Shown here in pieces: positions 7,221-17,569 of a DNA stretch of 33,625 nt. The notes beneath the pieces were generated by a model. The model worked only from the letters and a program-made list of their open reading frames with translations. It was not told where the DNA came from and ran no database searches. Both the position numbers and the translations under genes were made by a program. Positions within the stretch are counted from its first letter, which is position 1. Every line of letters begins with the position of its first letter. The stretch is taken from positions 1-33,625 of the forward strand of contig CAYUMU010000072.1 of assembly GCA_964445985.1 (NCBI GenBank). Reading direction: 5' to 3'. The DNA comes from CAYUMU01 sp964445985 (lineage in GTDB: Bacteria; Planctomycetota; Planctomycetia; Pirellulales; S012-138).

Positions 7221-8576
7221 GTGAGTGATTTTGAACCGGTCTTGCTGGCCAACATTCATAAAGAAGACAGCCATACGCTCAAAGTGTATGAAGCTGCCGG
7301 CGGCTATCAGGCATTGCGGCGCGTGCTCCAGGAAATGACACCCGCGGGGGTGATCGACGTGGTCAAGGAGAGTGGCCTGCGAGGGCGAGGCGGGGCCGGT
7401 TTCCCCTGCGGCATGAAATGGTCGTTCCTGCCGAAAGACCATCCTGGCCCGATCTATATGTGCGTGAACGCCGACGAGAGCGAGCCGGGCACATTCAATA
7501 ACCGAATTCTGATGGAGCTCGATCCGCACCAGGTGATCGAAGGCATCATCATCGGTTGCTTCGCCACGCGAACCACGACGTCTTACCTCTATATTCGCAT
7601 TGAGTACCCACTGGCTTACAAGCGGCTGCAGCAAGCCATTGACGAGTGCTACGCGGCGGGGCTGCTCGGCAAGAACATTTGCGGCAGCGAGTTCTCGCTC
7701 GACTTGTACTTGCACCGCGGAGCGGCGGCTTACATTTGCGGCGAAGAGACCGGCTTGATCGAAAGCCTGGAAGGCAAGCGGGCCTGGCCGCGAATCAAGC
7801 CCCCGTTCCCGGCCGTGGAAGGCGTGTTTCGCAAGCCCACGGTGGTGAACAACATTGAAACCATGGCCTGCGTGACGCACATCATGGCGCGGGGGGCGGA
7901 CTGGTTCAAGTCGATCGGCGTGCCGGCCGACCCCAACAACCCGCGCGATGTGGGCAGCTACGGTCCCAAGCTGTATTGCCTGTCGGGCCATGTCAACAAG
8001 CCGGGCTGCTATGAGGCGCCGCTGGGCATCACCTGCCGGCATTTGATCGAAGAGTATGGCGGCGGCGTGTGGAAGGGCCGCAAAGGCAAGGCGGCCATTC
8101 CCGGCGGCATTAGCATGGGTTTGCTGACGGAACCTGAGTTCGATACGCCGCTCGACTTCAACGCCCTGGGCAAGGTTGGCTGCCTGGGGTTGGGAACGGC
8201 GGCCGTGGTGGTAATGGATGAAACCGTGAGCATGGTCGATTTCCTGCATAACAGTTGCCGGTTCTTCTCGCACGAAAGCTGTGGGCAATGCACCCCTTGC
8301 CGCGAAGGCACGTCGTGGTCGGTGCGGATGCTCGATCGGATTCGCGCCGGACGCGGCCGGTTGAAAGACTTGGACTTGCTGCTGGAGATTGGCGATACCA
8401 TCGGCATTATCCCCGGCACCACGATTTGCGGACTGTCGGATGGCGCCGCCTGGCCCATCAAGAATGCCATCCGCAAATTTCGCGATGAGTTCGAGGAATA
8501 TATTCGCCGCACCAACCCTCATGGCTATGCCGAAACCCGGCCGGTCGAAGCCATGGAAGTCGTCGGCATCCACTAA
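7221..8576 (+). CDS. nuoF: NADH-quinone oxidoreductase subunit F (NADH/FMN, N3 cluster)
   Basis: Binds NADH and FMN and starts electron transfer through cluster N3. With the GTG start at 7221 the protein has 451 residues. The glycine-rich nucleotide motif GLRGRGGAGFPCGMKW lies at about 53-68, and NADESEPGTF follows. Cluster N3 ligands are C354, C357 and C360 in SCGQCTPCREG, with C403 in TTICGLSDG. The GTG is preferred because translation from it begins SDFEPVLLANI, which fits the family. A TTG at 7149 would overlap nuoE by 17 bp and add 24 residues that do not resemble NuoF. The exact start is uncertain. Confidence 0.94.
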   Translation: MSDFEPVLLANIHKEDSHTLKVYEAAGGYQALRRVLQEMTPAGVIDVVKESGLRGRGGAGFPCGMKWSFLPKDHPGPIYMCVNADESEPGTFNNRILMELDPHQVIEGIIIGCFATRTTTSYLYIRIEYPLAYKRLQQAIDECYAAGLLGKNICGSEFSLDLYLHRGAAAYICGEETGLIESLEGKRAWPRIKPPFPAVEGVFRKPTVVNNIETMACVTHIMARGADWFKSIGVPADPNNPRDVGSYGPKLYCLSGHVNKPGCYEAPLGITCRHLIEEYGGGVWKGRKGKAAIPGGISMGLLTEPEFDTPLDFNALGKVGCLGLGTAAVVVMDETVSMVDFLHNSCRFFSHESCGQCTPCREGTSWSVRMLDRIRAGRGRLKDLDLLLEIGDTIGIIPGTTICGLSDGAAWPIKNAIRKFRDEFEEYIRRTNPHGYAETRPVEAMEVVGIH

Positions 8577-8655
8577 GGATCAATGAGCATTGGACGCCGA
8601 GATGCGAACCGTCCGAGGGCTCGCGTCATCCGGCATCGGTTGAACCAGGAACATT

Positions 8656-10323
8656 ATGGCAACGGTTATCATCAACGATCAGGAAGTCGCTATCGGCGAT
8701 AACGAGCGGCTTAATGGCATTCAGGCCGCCAGTCGGGCCGGTGTCGCAATTCCGCACTACTGCTGGCATGCCGGCTTGTCGGTGGTGGCCAGTTGTCGCA
8801 TGTGCCTGGTCGAAACCGGCACCCGCAATCCGGAAACCGGCCAGGTTTCCATGCTGCCCAAGCTGGTGCCGGCCTGCCAAACCCCCGCCAAAGACAACAC
8901 GGTCTTTGTCACCGAAAGCGAAAAGGTCAAACAGGCCAGGGCGTTTGTCGAAGAGGCGCTGCTGATCGATCACCCGATCGATTGCCCCATTTGCGACAAG
9001 GCGGGCGAGTGCTACCTGCAAGACTATCACTTTGAGCATGGGCAAAAAGAACGCCGGGCCGACATCAAGCCGTTCACCAGCCGCAAGCGGCCGATGGGCG
9101 ATACGGTCATGCTGTTCGTCGATCGCTGTGTGATGTGTACCCGCTGCGTGCGATTCTGCCGCGAGGTGACGGGCACCAGCGAGCTGATGGTGATCAATCG
9201 CGGCAGCCACGAAGAAATCGACGTGTTCCCCGGCTATCCGCTCGAGAACAAAATGTCGGGCAACGTGGTCGACCTGTGCCCCGTGGGCGCCCTGGGTGAT
9301 CGCGACTTTCTGTATGAGCAGCGGGTGTGGTTCATGAAGAATCACAAGTCGGTTTGCGCCGGCTGTTCCACCGGCTGCTCCATTTGGGCCGACGAGAACC
9401 AGGATCATCTCTATCGGTTGCGTCCGCGGGAAAACATGCAGATCAATAAATGGTGGATGTGTGACGAAGGCCGGTATGGCTTTCATTACATTCACAGCGA
9501 TCGCCGCCTGATAGGTCCGGGCCGGCGGACGGCCGCTGGCATGGCCAACCAATCGGCCGATGCCCAAGTGGCGGCCAGCGCCCTGATGGAAGGCTTTCAA
9601 AACGCCGAGTGGGAACATGTGTTTGCGGAGTTGCCCGCCGCCCTGGGCAAGGCTTCGCGACTGGCGGTGGCCCTGTCACCGTTCCTCACCGTGGAGGAAG
9701 CCTACCTGCTGGCGAAATTTGCCCGCGGCGTGGATGAGAACGCGCTAATCGCGGTGGGCCATGTGCCGGTGGTGGGTGAAGACATTGCCTATCCTTCTGG
9801 CTTTACCATTCATGCGGAGAAGTGCCCTAACCGTCGCGGGGTGGAAGAAATCGCCAAGCATTTCAGCGGCGCATTGACAAGCTGGCCGGAATTGTTATCG
9901 AAGGTGGCTGCCGATGGCATCGACGCGGTGTGGGTCACGGGGGCCTATCCGCACGAATGGGTCAGCGATGAGGTCGTCGCCAAGCTAAAGGCCGCTTCGC
10001 TGCTCGTGGTGCAAGATATTTTTCCCTCGCCCCTGGCCCGGCAGGCGGCGTGGGTATTGCCGGCCGCGGCGTTCGGCGAGCGGGCCGGGTCTTACGTGAA
10101 CCATGCCGACCGCCTGCAATCGTTCGATTGGGCCGTGCGACCTCCGCAAGGGGCGCGGACCGAGGGGAGCGTGTTCTGGCGATTGCTGGGCGAAGCGGGC
10201 ATGTACCGGCCGAAAGAAGTGTTGCGGCAACTGGCCGCGGAGATCCCCTACTTTGCCTTGGCGATCGACACCATTCCCGAGCAGGGCGTCGATCTGAAAC
10301 TCAACCTGCTGGCCCAGGCCTGA
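8656..10323 (+). CDS. nuoG: NADH-quinone oxidoreductase subunit G, short form with N7 ligands
   Basis: Iron-sulfur subunit that conducts electrons through the peripheral arm. Residue assignments are: N1b [2Fe-2S] C36, C47, C50, C74; N5 H106, C110, C113, C119; N4 C158, C161, C164, C208; N7 C234, C237, C241, C269 (C-x2-C-x3-C-x27-C). At 555 residues it is much shorter than Escherichia coli NuoG (about 900) and shorter than Thermus Nqo3. The loss falls in the molybdopterin-enzyme-like C-terminal half. That part is still recognisable, with WVLPAAAFGERAGSYVNHA near 475-493. The ATG at 8656 begins directly with the ferredoxin fold. A 79 bp spacer follows nuoF. Confidence 0.94.
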   Translation: MATVIINDQEVAIGDNERLNGIQAASRAGVAIPHYCWHAGLSVVASCRMCLVETGTRNPETGQVSMLPKLVPACQTPAKDNTVFVTESEKVKQARAFVEEALLIDHPIDCPICDKAGECYLQDYHFEHGQKERRADIKPFTSRKRPMGDTVMLFVDRCVMCTRCVRFCREVTGTSELMVINRGSHEEIDVFPGYPLENKMSGNVVDLCPVGALGDRDFLYEQRVWFMKNHKSVCAGCSTGCSIWADENQDHLYRLRPRENMQINKWWMCDEGRYGFHYIHSDRRLIGPGRRTAAGMANQSADAQVAASALMEGFQNAEWEHVFAELPAALGKASRLAVALSPFLTVEEAYLLAKFARGVDENALIAVGHVPVVGEDIAYPSGFTIHAEKCPNRRGVEEIAKHFSGALTSWPELLSKVAADGIDAVWVTGAYPHEWVSDEVVAKLKAASLLVVQDIFPSPLARQAAWVLPAAAFGERAGSYVNHADRLQSFDWAVRPPQGARTEGSVFWRLLGEAGMYRPKEVLRQLAAEIPYFALAIDTIPEQGVDLKLNLLAQA

Positions 10324-10365
10324 GCCACCGCCGCACCGAGCGGAGGAGGCTCGCGAGAGAATTAC

Positions 10366-11616
10366 ATGCTGGAAGCCCTGATCAAAATTGCGTTGATGCT
10401 GTTTGTCTTGATGACGGCCACGGCCTACTTCGTGCTGCTCGAGCGCTGGGTGGCCGCGTGGGTGCAAGACCGCATTGGCCCCAACCGGGTGGGCGTGCCG
10501 CTCACCAAGATTCGCCTGTGGGGAATGGGACAACCGCTGGCCGACGGCCTCAAGATGCTCTTCAAAGAAGAGTACACGCCCAGCCATGTCGATAAATTCC
10601 TGTACAGTTTGGCCCCGATCAGTTTGATGGCGTCGGCCTTGGCCCTGTGGGCCGTGGTTCCCTTCGGCAGCATCGATATGGGGAGCTACGGCGTGCTGCA
10701 CCTGGTGGTGGCGCCGGGCATCGATGTCGGCCTGATCTACGTGTTCGCCTTGAGCAGCGTGGGCGTGTATGGCGTGATCCTCGGCGGCTGGGCCAGCAAC
10801 AGCAAATACAGCTTTCTTGGCGCGCTGCGCAGCAGTGCCCAGCTGATTGCCTACGAAGTTCCGCTGGGGCTCGGCATTCTGGGCGTGATTCTCATGTCCA
10901 ACTCGCTGCGGCTGGAAGATGTGATGACCGCCCAGGCGGAAACCGGCGTGTGGTTCGCGTTCATTCAGCCGATTGGCTTTTTGGTGTTCTTGGTGGCAGC
11001 CTGCGCCGAGGCGGGGCGTCTCCCCTTCGATTTGCCGGAAGCCGAGCAGGAACTGATTGGCGGGTATCACACGGAGTATGGCTCGATGCGGCTGGTGATG
11101 TTCGCCAGTGCCGAGTTCATTCACATGATCACGGCTAGTGTGTTGATTGTGATTTTGTTCCTTGGCGGCTGGCACCTGTGGGGCGTGACTGGCAGCGAGC
11201 CCGTGGTGGGTTGGGGAGTCGGGTTGCTGCGGGTCGCCATATTGTTGCTCAAAACATTCATCATGATTTTCCTGTTCATGCTCGTTCGCTGGAGTTGGCC
11301 TCGGTTCCGCTTCGATCAACTAATGAGCCTGGCGTGGAAGGTGATGCTCCCCTTGGGCATGGTCAACCTGGTGATCGTGGCCGTGGCCGTGGAGTACTTC
11401 AACGACACCCTGACCCAGCGACCCTGGTTTTCGGCCGCCGTGATGTGGGGCATTGCGATTGGCGTGTGGTTGTTGACGGCGTTCATCAATCCCCGCCGAG
11501 AGGACAACAACCGCCCTCGCCGAGATTGGCAACGTGGGGATGCCCTGGGCGCGAATCCGCGGCCGGGCGATCCGACCGATGTTGACGCCGATCTCGCGGC
11601 CCCCATGCACGTTTGA
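10366..11616 (+). CDS. nuoH: NADH-quinone oxidoreductase subunit H
   Basis: Membrane subunit that forms the floor of the quinone chamber and couples quinone reduction to proton pumping. The 416-residue, multi-pass protein contains the diagnostic loops ERWVAAWVQDRIGPNRVG, ADGLKMLFKEE and EAGRLPFDLPEAEQELIGGY. The last contains the conserved acidic cluster near the quinone entrance. Compared with the typical ~325-350 residues, it has a hydrophilic, Arg- and Asp-rich C-terminal tail of about 40 residues after the last membrane segment. GGAGGAGG lies upstream but at long spacing (about 15 bases from the ATG). Confidence 0.96.
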   Translation: MLEALIKIALMLFVLMTATAYFVLLERWVAAWVQDRIGPNRVGVPLTKIRLWGMGQPLADGLKMLFKEEYTPSHVDKFLYSLAPISLMASALALWAVVPFGSIDMGSYGVLHLVVAPGIDVGLIYVFALSSVGVYGVILGGWASNSKYSFLGALRSSAQLIAYEVPLGLGILGVILMSNSLRLEDVMTAQAETGVWFAFIQPIGFLVFLVAACAEAGRLPFDLPEAEQELIGGYHTEYGSMRLVMFASAEFIHMITASVLIVILFLGGWHLWGVTGSEPVVGWGVGLLRVAILLLKTFIMIFLFMLVRWSWPRFRFDQLMSLAWKVMLPLGMVNLVIVAVAVEYFNDTLTQRPWFSAAVMWGIAIGVWLLTAFINPRREDNNRPRRDWQRGDALGANPRPGDPTDVDADLAAPMHV

Positions 11617-11668
11617 TCCGCCCCCCAGCAACTTTTCGGCCAGCCATTCGCCACCTAGAAAACGATTC

Positions 11669-12202
11669 ATGAAAGAAAACGATCCCAACATCACCTGGAT
11701 TGAGGAGCCCAAGCTGGGTCTGGCGGGCCGGATGTATTTGCCGCTGCTCATCAAGGGCCTCACCACGACCACTCGGCACCTGTTCTCCAAAAAGATGACG
11801 GTGAGCTATCCCGACGTGGAGCCGACCATTCAAAACCGGCTCAACTATCGGGGTGTGCATCGTTTGAACAAGGACGAGCAAGGTCGGGTGAAGTGCGTGG
11901 CCTGCTTCTTGTGCGCCACGGCTTGCCCTGCCCATTGCATCGACATCATCGGCGCCGAAAGCCCCTGGCCCGACCGGGAGAAATACCCGGAGTCGTTTGT
12001 GATCGACGAATTGCGGTGCATCTTCTGCGGCATGTGCGAAGAAGCCTGCCCCGTGGATGCGATCGAGCTGACCAGCCTGTACAACCTGACCGGCCGCAGC
12101 CGCGAAGAAATGGTGTTTGATAAAGAAAAGCTGCTGAGCGTGTACGACGCCACGATTGACGCCGAGCCGATGAAGTCCGCCAGCCTGGGAGGCACCTTGT
12201 GA
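11669..12202 (+). CDS. nuoI: NADH-quinone oxidoreductase subunit I (N6a and N6b clusters)
   Basis: Two-[4Fe-4S] ferredoxin subunit linking NuoG to NuoB. Both C-x2-C-x2-C-x3-CP motifs are intact: C76, C79, C82, C86 (CVACFLCATACP) and C117, C120, C123, C127 (CIFCGMCEEACP). The 177-residue length from the ATG at 11669 is normal, and the N-terminal amphipathic segment LPLLIKGLTTTTRHLF fits the family. The gene ends in GTGA, overlapping the GTG of nuoJ, so the two are translationally coupled. Confidence 0.97.
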   Translation: MKENDPNITWIEEPKLGLAGRMYLPLLIKGLTTTTRHLFSKKMTVSYPDVEPTIQNRLNYRGVHRLNKDEQGRVKCVACFLCATACPAHCIDIIGAESPWPDREKYPESFVIDELRCIFCGMCEEACPVDAIELTSLYNLTGRSREEMVFDKEKLLSVYDATIDAEPMKSASLGGTL

Positions 12203-13167
12203 GCACAACGGGATGGTGGATGGGCGGCGCGACGCTGGCCAGTGCCATTGGCATGTGGCTGATGTTGCCTCGCGGCCGAGGCGGCGGACGCTGGATCGGC
12301 GGCCTGCTGGGAGTGATTGGGCTGGCGCTGTTTGCCTCGCAACTAACAAGTCTGGGAGATTGGCTCAGCGACAGCCTGTTTGCCGTGTTGGCGGGCGTAA
12401 CGGTCGGGGCGGGCGTCGCCACGGTGACCTTTCGCAACCCCGTGTACTGCGCGGTGTGGTTTGCCTTGTGTCTGCTGGGCAGCGCCGGGTTGTTTTTCTT
12501 CCAAGGCGCCCAGTTTTTGGGCGTGGCGACGGTGGTGGTTTATGCCGGGGCCATTCTGGTCACGCTGCTGTTTGTGCTGATGCTGGCCAACCCCGAAGGC
12601 CAGGCCCCGTACGACCGCCGCAGTTGGGAGGCCCCGCTTTCGGCCACCGCTGGCATGGTGATGGTCGGGATTCTTACGCTAACGATTGTTGGTTCGCTGC
12701 GGCCAGCCACGCCGCTGCTGCGAACGCAAGTCGTGCAGGCTTTGAGCAACTATCGCCCCGAGTCGGGGCTCGCGGATCGGTGGGCCCAACATCTCAAGTC
12801 GGTTTCACTGCGCGACTCGGCGGCCGGGCCGGTGCTGCGACTGGGATGGTCCAACGGCATGGAGCTGATGCTCGATCAACCCCGGTTGCAAACCTTGCTG
12901 GCCAGCGAAGTGTCGCAGTTGCAAGGCGACTTTATCCTGGAGAACGTGCCTGCCGAAGACGTGCTTCGCGCCGCGCACGTTTCGCGGTTGGGCTCGCTGC
13001 TGTTCACCAGGCATTTGATCGCGGTGGAGGTGGCCAGCGTGCTGCTGCTGGCGGCCCTGGTGGGCGCCACGGCCATTGTGATTCATTCGCGGATCAGCGA
13101 GCAAAAAGAGGCTGCCATGGCCGCCTCGGGCCCCGCGGGCGCGGAACAGGGAGCCAACCATGGTTGA
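12199..13167 (+). CDS. nuoJ: NADH-quinone oxidoreductase subunit J with a large loop insertion
   Basis: Membrane-arm subunit involved in the conformational coupling of proton pumping. Core membrane segments include FRNPVYCAVWFALCLLG and FLGVATVVVYAGAILVTLLF, the latter carrying the family's glycine-rich pi-bulge region. At 322 residues it is far longer than typical NuoJ (about 170-200). About 90 extra polar residues (roughly 168-258) separate the fourth core segment from the last one, and there is an added hydrophobic N-terminus. The start is GTG at 12199, overlapping nuoI by 4 bp; the gene overlaps nuoK by 8 bp. The fold of the insertion is unknown. Confidence 0.93.
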   Translation: MSTTGWWMGGATLASAIGMWLMLPRGRGGGRWIGGLLGVIGLALFASQLTSLGDWLSDSLFAVLAGVTVGAGVATVTFRNPVYCAVWFALCLLGSAGLFFFQGAQFLGVATVVVYAGAILVTLLFVLMLANPEGQAPYDRRSWEAPLSATAGMVMVGILTLTIVGSLRPATPLLRTQVVQALSNYRPESGLADRWAQHLKSVSLRDSAAGPVLRLGWSNGMELMLDQPRLQTLLASEVSQLQGDFILENVPAEDVLRAAHVSRLGSLLFTRHLIAVEVASVLLLAALVGATAIVIHSRISEQKEAAMAASGPAGAEQGANHG

Positions 13168-13603
13168 AGTCAACCTGCTGCAAAATTACCTGATTGTGGG
13201 CGCCATCCTGTTTGGGCTGGGCCTGGTCGGCTTCTTGAGCCGCCGCAACATGATCGTGATGTTTCTCTGCGCCGAAATGATGCTGCAAGGCGTCTCCATC
13301 AGCCTGGTGGCCTGGGGACGGTATCACAGCGATTGGGGCGGGCAGATTCTCGTCATCTTCATTCTCACCGTGGCAGCCTGCGAGGCGGCCGTATTGATGG
13401 CGCTGGTGATGATGCTGTTTCAGCGAACCGGCAACCTCGATATCGCCGTGTGGCAGTCGCTGCGTGAAGAAAACCAGCCGGAGTTCGTCGAGGCCGACGA
13501 GCAGGAACCCAAGGAAGAAGAGGATCGCTGGCCGCAGTTGGTGCCCGCTGGCGTGGAACCAGAACACGACCCCGAGGAGACGGCATTCCGCTCCCATGTT
13601 TGA
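13160..13603 (+). CDS. nuoK: NADH-quinone oxidoreductase subunit K with an acidic tail
   Basis: Small antiporter-like membrane subunit. Three helices are clear: LQNYLIVGAILFGLGLVGFL, then NMIVMFLCAEMMLQGVSI, whose glutamate is the conserved buried proton-path residue, then a helix with VAACEAAVLMALVMMLF carrying the second conserved glutamate. The family norm is about 100 residues; this protein has 147. The extra C-terminal ~45 residues are strongly acidic and Pro/Glu-rich (for example EADEQEPKEEEDRWPQ). The ATG at 13160 overlaps nuoJ by 8 bp, and the end overlaps nuoL by 8 bp. Confidence 0.95.
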   Translation: MVEVNLLQNYLIVGAILFGLGLVGFLSRRNMIVMFLCAEMMLQGVSISLVAWGRYHSDWGGQILVIFILTVAACEAAVLMALVMMLFQRTGNLDIAVWQSLREENQPEFVEADEQEPKEEEDRWPQLVPAGVEPEHDPEETAFRSHV

Positions 13604-15773
13604 GATCACCACACTCCTACCCCTGATTCCAGCCTTGCCGCTGGCATCCACGCTGCTTACGGCCGCCTTGGGCAAACGCGTGCTCAAGTCGCACAGCCAT
13701 TGGCCCACCATCCTGGCCTTTGCCGGTTCGTTCCTACTGGCGCTGATGCTGCTGATCCAAGTCAACCGCGGGGCGTCGGTGGCGGAACATGCCGCGGATG
13801 ATCAGGGCACGGCGGACATCGCCCCCAGCGTCTCGCCCTTGGCAGGCGACGCCAGCCAAGCGCCGGCAACGAGCACCGTGGGCTTCGAAGTCGTGCGTTC
13901 GCTCTGGACGTGGGCCAACGTCAACCAAGCGCTGGGCAACAACAACTTTCGGATTGAAGTCACCCTCCGCGCCGATCCGCTGACCTCGATCATGCTGGTG
14001 ATGGTCACCTTTGTGGCGACCCTGGTGGCGATTTACGCCGCCGGCTATATGCACGATGACCCCGGCTACTGGCGATTCTTTACCTACGTGTCGCTGTTCG
14101 TGTTCTCCATGACCATGCTCGTCAGCGTGAGCAACTTCGCGCTGCTGTTCGTGTTCTGGGAAGCGGTCGGCGTGTGCAGCTACCTGCTGATCGGGTTCTG
14201 GTTCCAAAAGCCAGAAGCCGCGGCGGCCGGCAAGAAGGCATTCCTGGTCAACCGGATTGGCGACTTCGGTTTCACGCTGGGCGTGTTTCTCATTTGGACC
14301 ACCTTCGGCACGCTCGACTTTCACGACAGCGTAACGCCCGCGGCGGCAACTTCCCCGGCCAAGGCACGAACGACTGTCGCGACCGCGGAGCAAGCTCCGG
14401 CCCAAGGCAACGTGGTGCATGGCGTGCTGGGTCAGCATTATCTGTCCACCAGCTACGCCCAGCTTCCCAACCATCCGCTGGGCGGCAGCAAACAAACGCT
14501 GTTCTTGGCGATTTGCCTGCTGCTGTTTGTCGGCTCGTGCGGCAAGAGCGCGCAGTTCCCGCTGCACGTGTGGTTGCCCGACGCCATGGAAGGCCCCACG
14601 CCGGTGAGCGCGCTCATTCACGCCGCCACGATGGTCACCGCCGGCGTATACTTGGTGGCCCGCACGGCGCCGCTGTTTTTGGAATCGCAATCCGCCTATT
14701 ACGTGGTGGCCATCGTCGGCGGCTTTACCGCACTGATGGCGGCCCTGATCGCGGTCACCCAGACCGATCTCAAGCGGGTGCTGGCCTATTCCACCGTGAG
14801 CCAGTTGGGCTACATGTTCCTGGCTTTAGGAACCTGCACGCTGGCCGGCTACACGGCGGCCATGTTCCACCTGTTCTCGCATGCGTTCTTCAAGGCCCTG
14901 CTGTTTCTCGGGGCCGGCAGCGTGATGCATGCGATGGGCGGCGTGATCGACATGCGGCATTTCAGCGGCCTGCGGCGGCTCATGCCCTGGACCCACTGGA
15001 CCTTTCTGATTGGCAGCCTGGCCCTCTCGGGCATTTTCCCGTTCTCCGGCTTTTGGAGCAAAGACGCCATCTTGGGAGCAGCCCACGATGGCGGCCCCAA
15101 CGGCCCGGCCCCGATTTTTACCGTGCTGTACTACGTGGGCCTGTTTGCCGCGTTCCTCACGGCGTTTTACACCTTCCGGGCGTTCTTCATGACCTTTTAC
15201 GGCCAGGAAGAAATTCCCCCCGAAGCCGGTCACCACGCGCACGAGTCACCCCGCAATATGACCATTCCCTTGGCCATTTTGGCGGTGTTCGCGGCGGGCG
15301 TGTGGATGTTTGCGACCCCCTTTGCCGACCTGCTCGGCCATACGCCCTCGCTGGCGTACGCCGGAATTCGCGCCACGGGGCCGGCCGAAGAGTTCCATAT
15401 GAGCGTGGCGATTACCAGCACCATCATCGCCGTGTGCGGGGTGGGCCTGTCGGCCCTGCTGTATCTCAAGGGAGGGCAACTGCTGGGCACGCTCACGGGC
15501 GCGGCCAAAACGGTGTACGTGTATCAGCTTTCCCATGGAAAGTTCTTCTTCGATCAGATTTACGCGATTGTCATTCTGGGGCCAATCTGGGTGCTCGCGT
15601 ACGTGTGTGCGTTCGTCGATCGCTTGCTGGTGGATGGGCTGGTGAATTTGCTCGGATGGATTCCCAAGGCGATCGGCGCGCTGTTGCGGCCGCTGCAAAT
15701 TGGCCTGGTGCAGTTTTACGCGCTGGCGATGGTGCTGGGCGTGCTGGTGTTGATCGGTAGTCTGTTGTGGTGA
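13596..15773 (+). CDS. nuoL: NADH-quinone oxidoreductase subunit L
   Basis: Distal antiporter-like proton-pumping subunit. From the ATG at 13596 the protein has 725 residues. The pump core is intact: E189 in FVFWEAVGVCSYLLIGFWF, K317 in GSCGKSAQFPLHVWLPDAM, and H342 in SALIHAATMVTAGVYL. The C-terminus carries the lateral helix region expected for NuoL. Two low-complexity Ala/Ser/Thr-rich insertions lie in loops, at about 62-98 and about 246-290. The gene overlaps nuoK by 8 bp, and nuoM follows after 7 bp. Confidence 0.97.
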   Translation: MFEITTLLPLIPALPLASTLLTAALGKRVLKSHSHWPTILAFAGSFLLALMLLIQVNRGASVAEHAADDQGTADIAPSVSPLAGDASQAPATSTVGFEVVRSLWTWANVNQALGNNNFRIEVTLRADPLTSIMLVMVTFVATLVAIYAAGYMHDDPGYWRFFTYVSLFVFSMTMLVSVSNFALLFVFWEAVGVCSYLLIGFWFQKPEAAAAGKKAFLVNRIGDFGFTLGVFLIWTTFGTLDFHDSVTPAAATSPAKARTTVATAEQAPAQGNVVHGVLGQHYLSTSYAQLPNHPLGGSKQTLFLAICLLLFVGSCGKSAQFPLHVWLPDAMEGPTPVSALIHAATMVTAGVYLVARTAPLFLESQSAYYVVAIVGGFTALMAALIAVTQTDLKRVLAYSTVSQLGYMFLALGTCTLAGYTAAMFHLFSHAFFKALLFLGAGSVMHAMGGVIDMRHFSGLRRLMPWTHWTFLIGSLALSGIFPFSGFWSKDAILGAAHDGGPNGPAPIFTVLYYVGLFAAFLTAFYTFRAFFMTFYGQEEIPPEAGHHAHESPRNMTIPLAILAVFAAGVWMFATPFADLLGHTPSLAYAGIRATGPAEEFHMSVAITSTIIAVCGVGLSALLYLKGGQLLGTLTGAAKTVYVYQLSHGKFFFDQIYAIVILGPIWVLAYVCAFVDRLLVDGLVNLLGWIPKAIGALLRPLQIGLVQFYALAMVLGVLVLIGSLLW

Positions 15774-15780
15774 GCCGCGA

Positions 15781-17481
<1,701 letters not shown>

Positions 17482-17569
17482 GTCCTTAAGAATTGCATTC
17501 ACAGCAGACCGGCCGTTTTCATCCTTCCCTGAACCATTCGCACCGCCAACACCCAGAGACCGACCCGAC

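Noticed and set aside
7179..8573. 464-codon minus-strand open frame opposite nuoF
   Set aside because: It is the reverse-strand shadow of a GC-rich gene with G/C third positions; the translation is His/Arg/Gln-rich with no family features.
9985..11319. 444-codon minus-strand open frame opposite nuoG and nuoH
   Set aside because: Shadow of strongly coding plus-strand genes; low-complexity His/Gln-rich translation.
14174..15760. 528-codon plus-strand open frame within nuoL
   Set aside because: Alternative-frame shadow, Arg/His-rich, while the nuoL frame carries all conserved residues.
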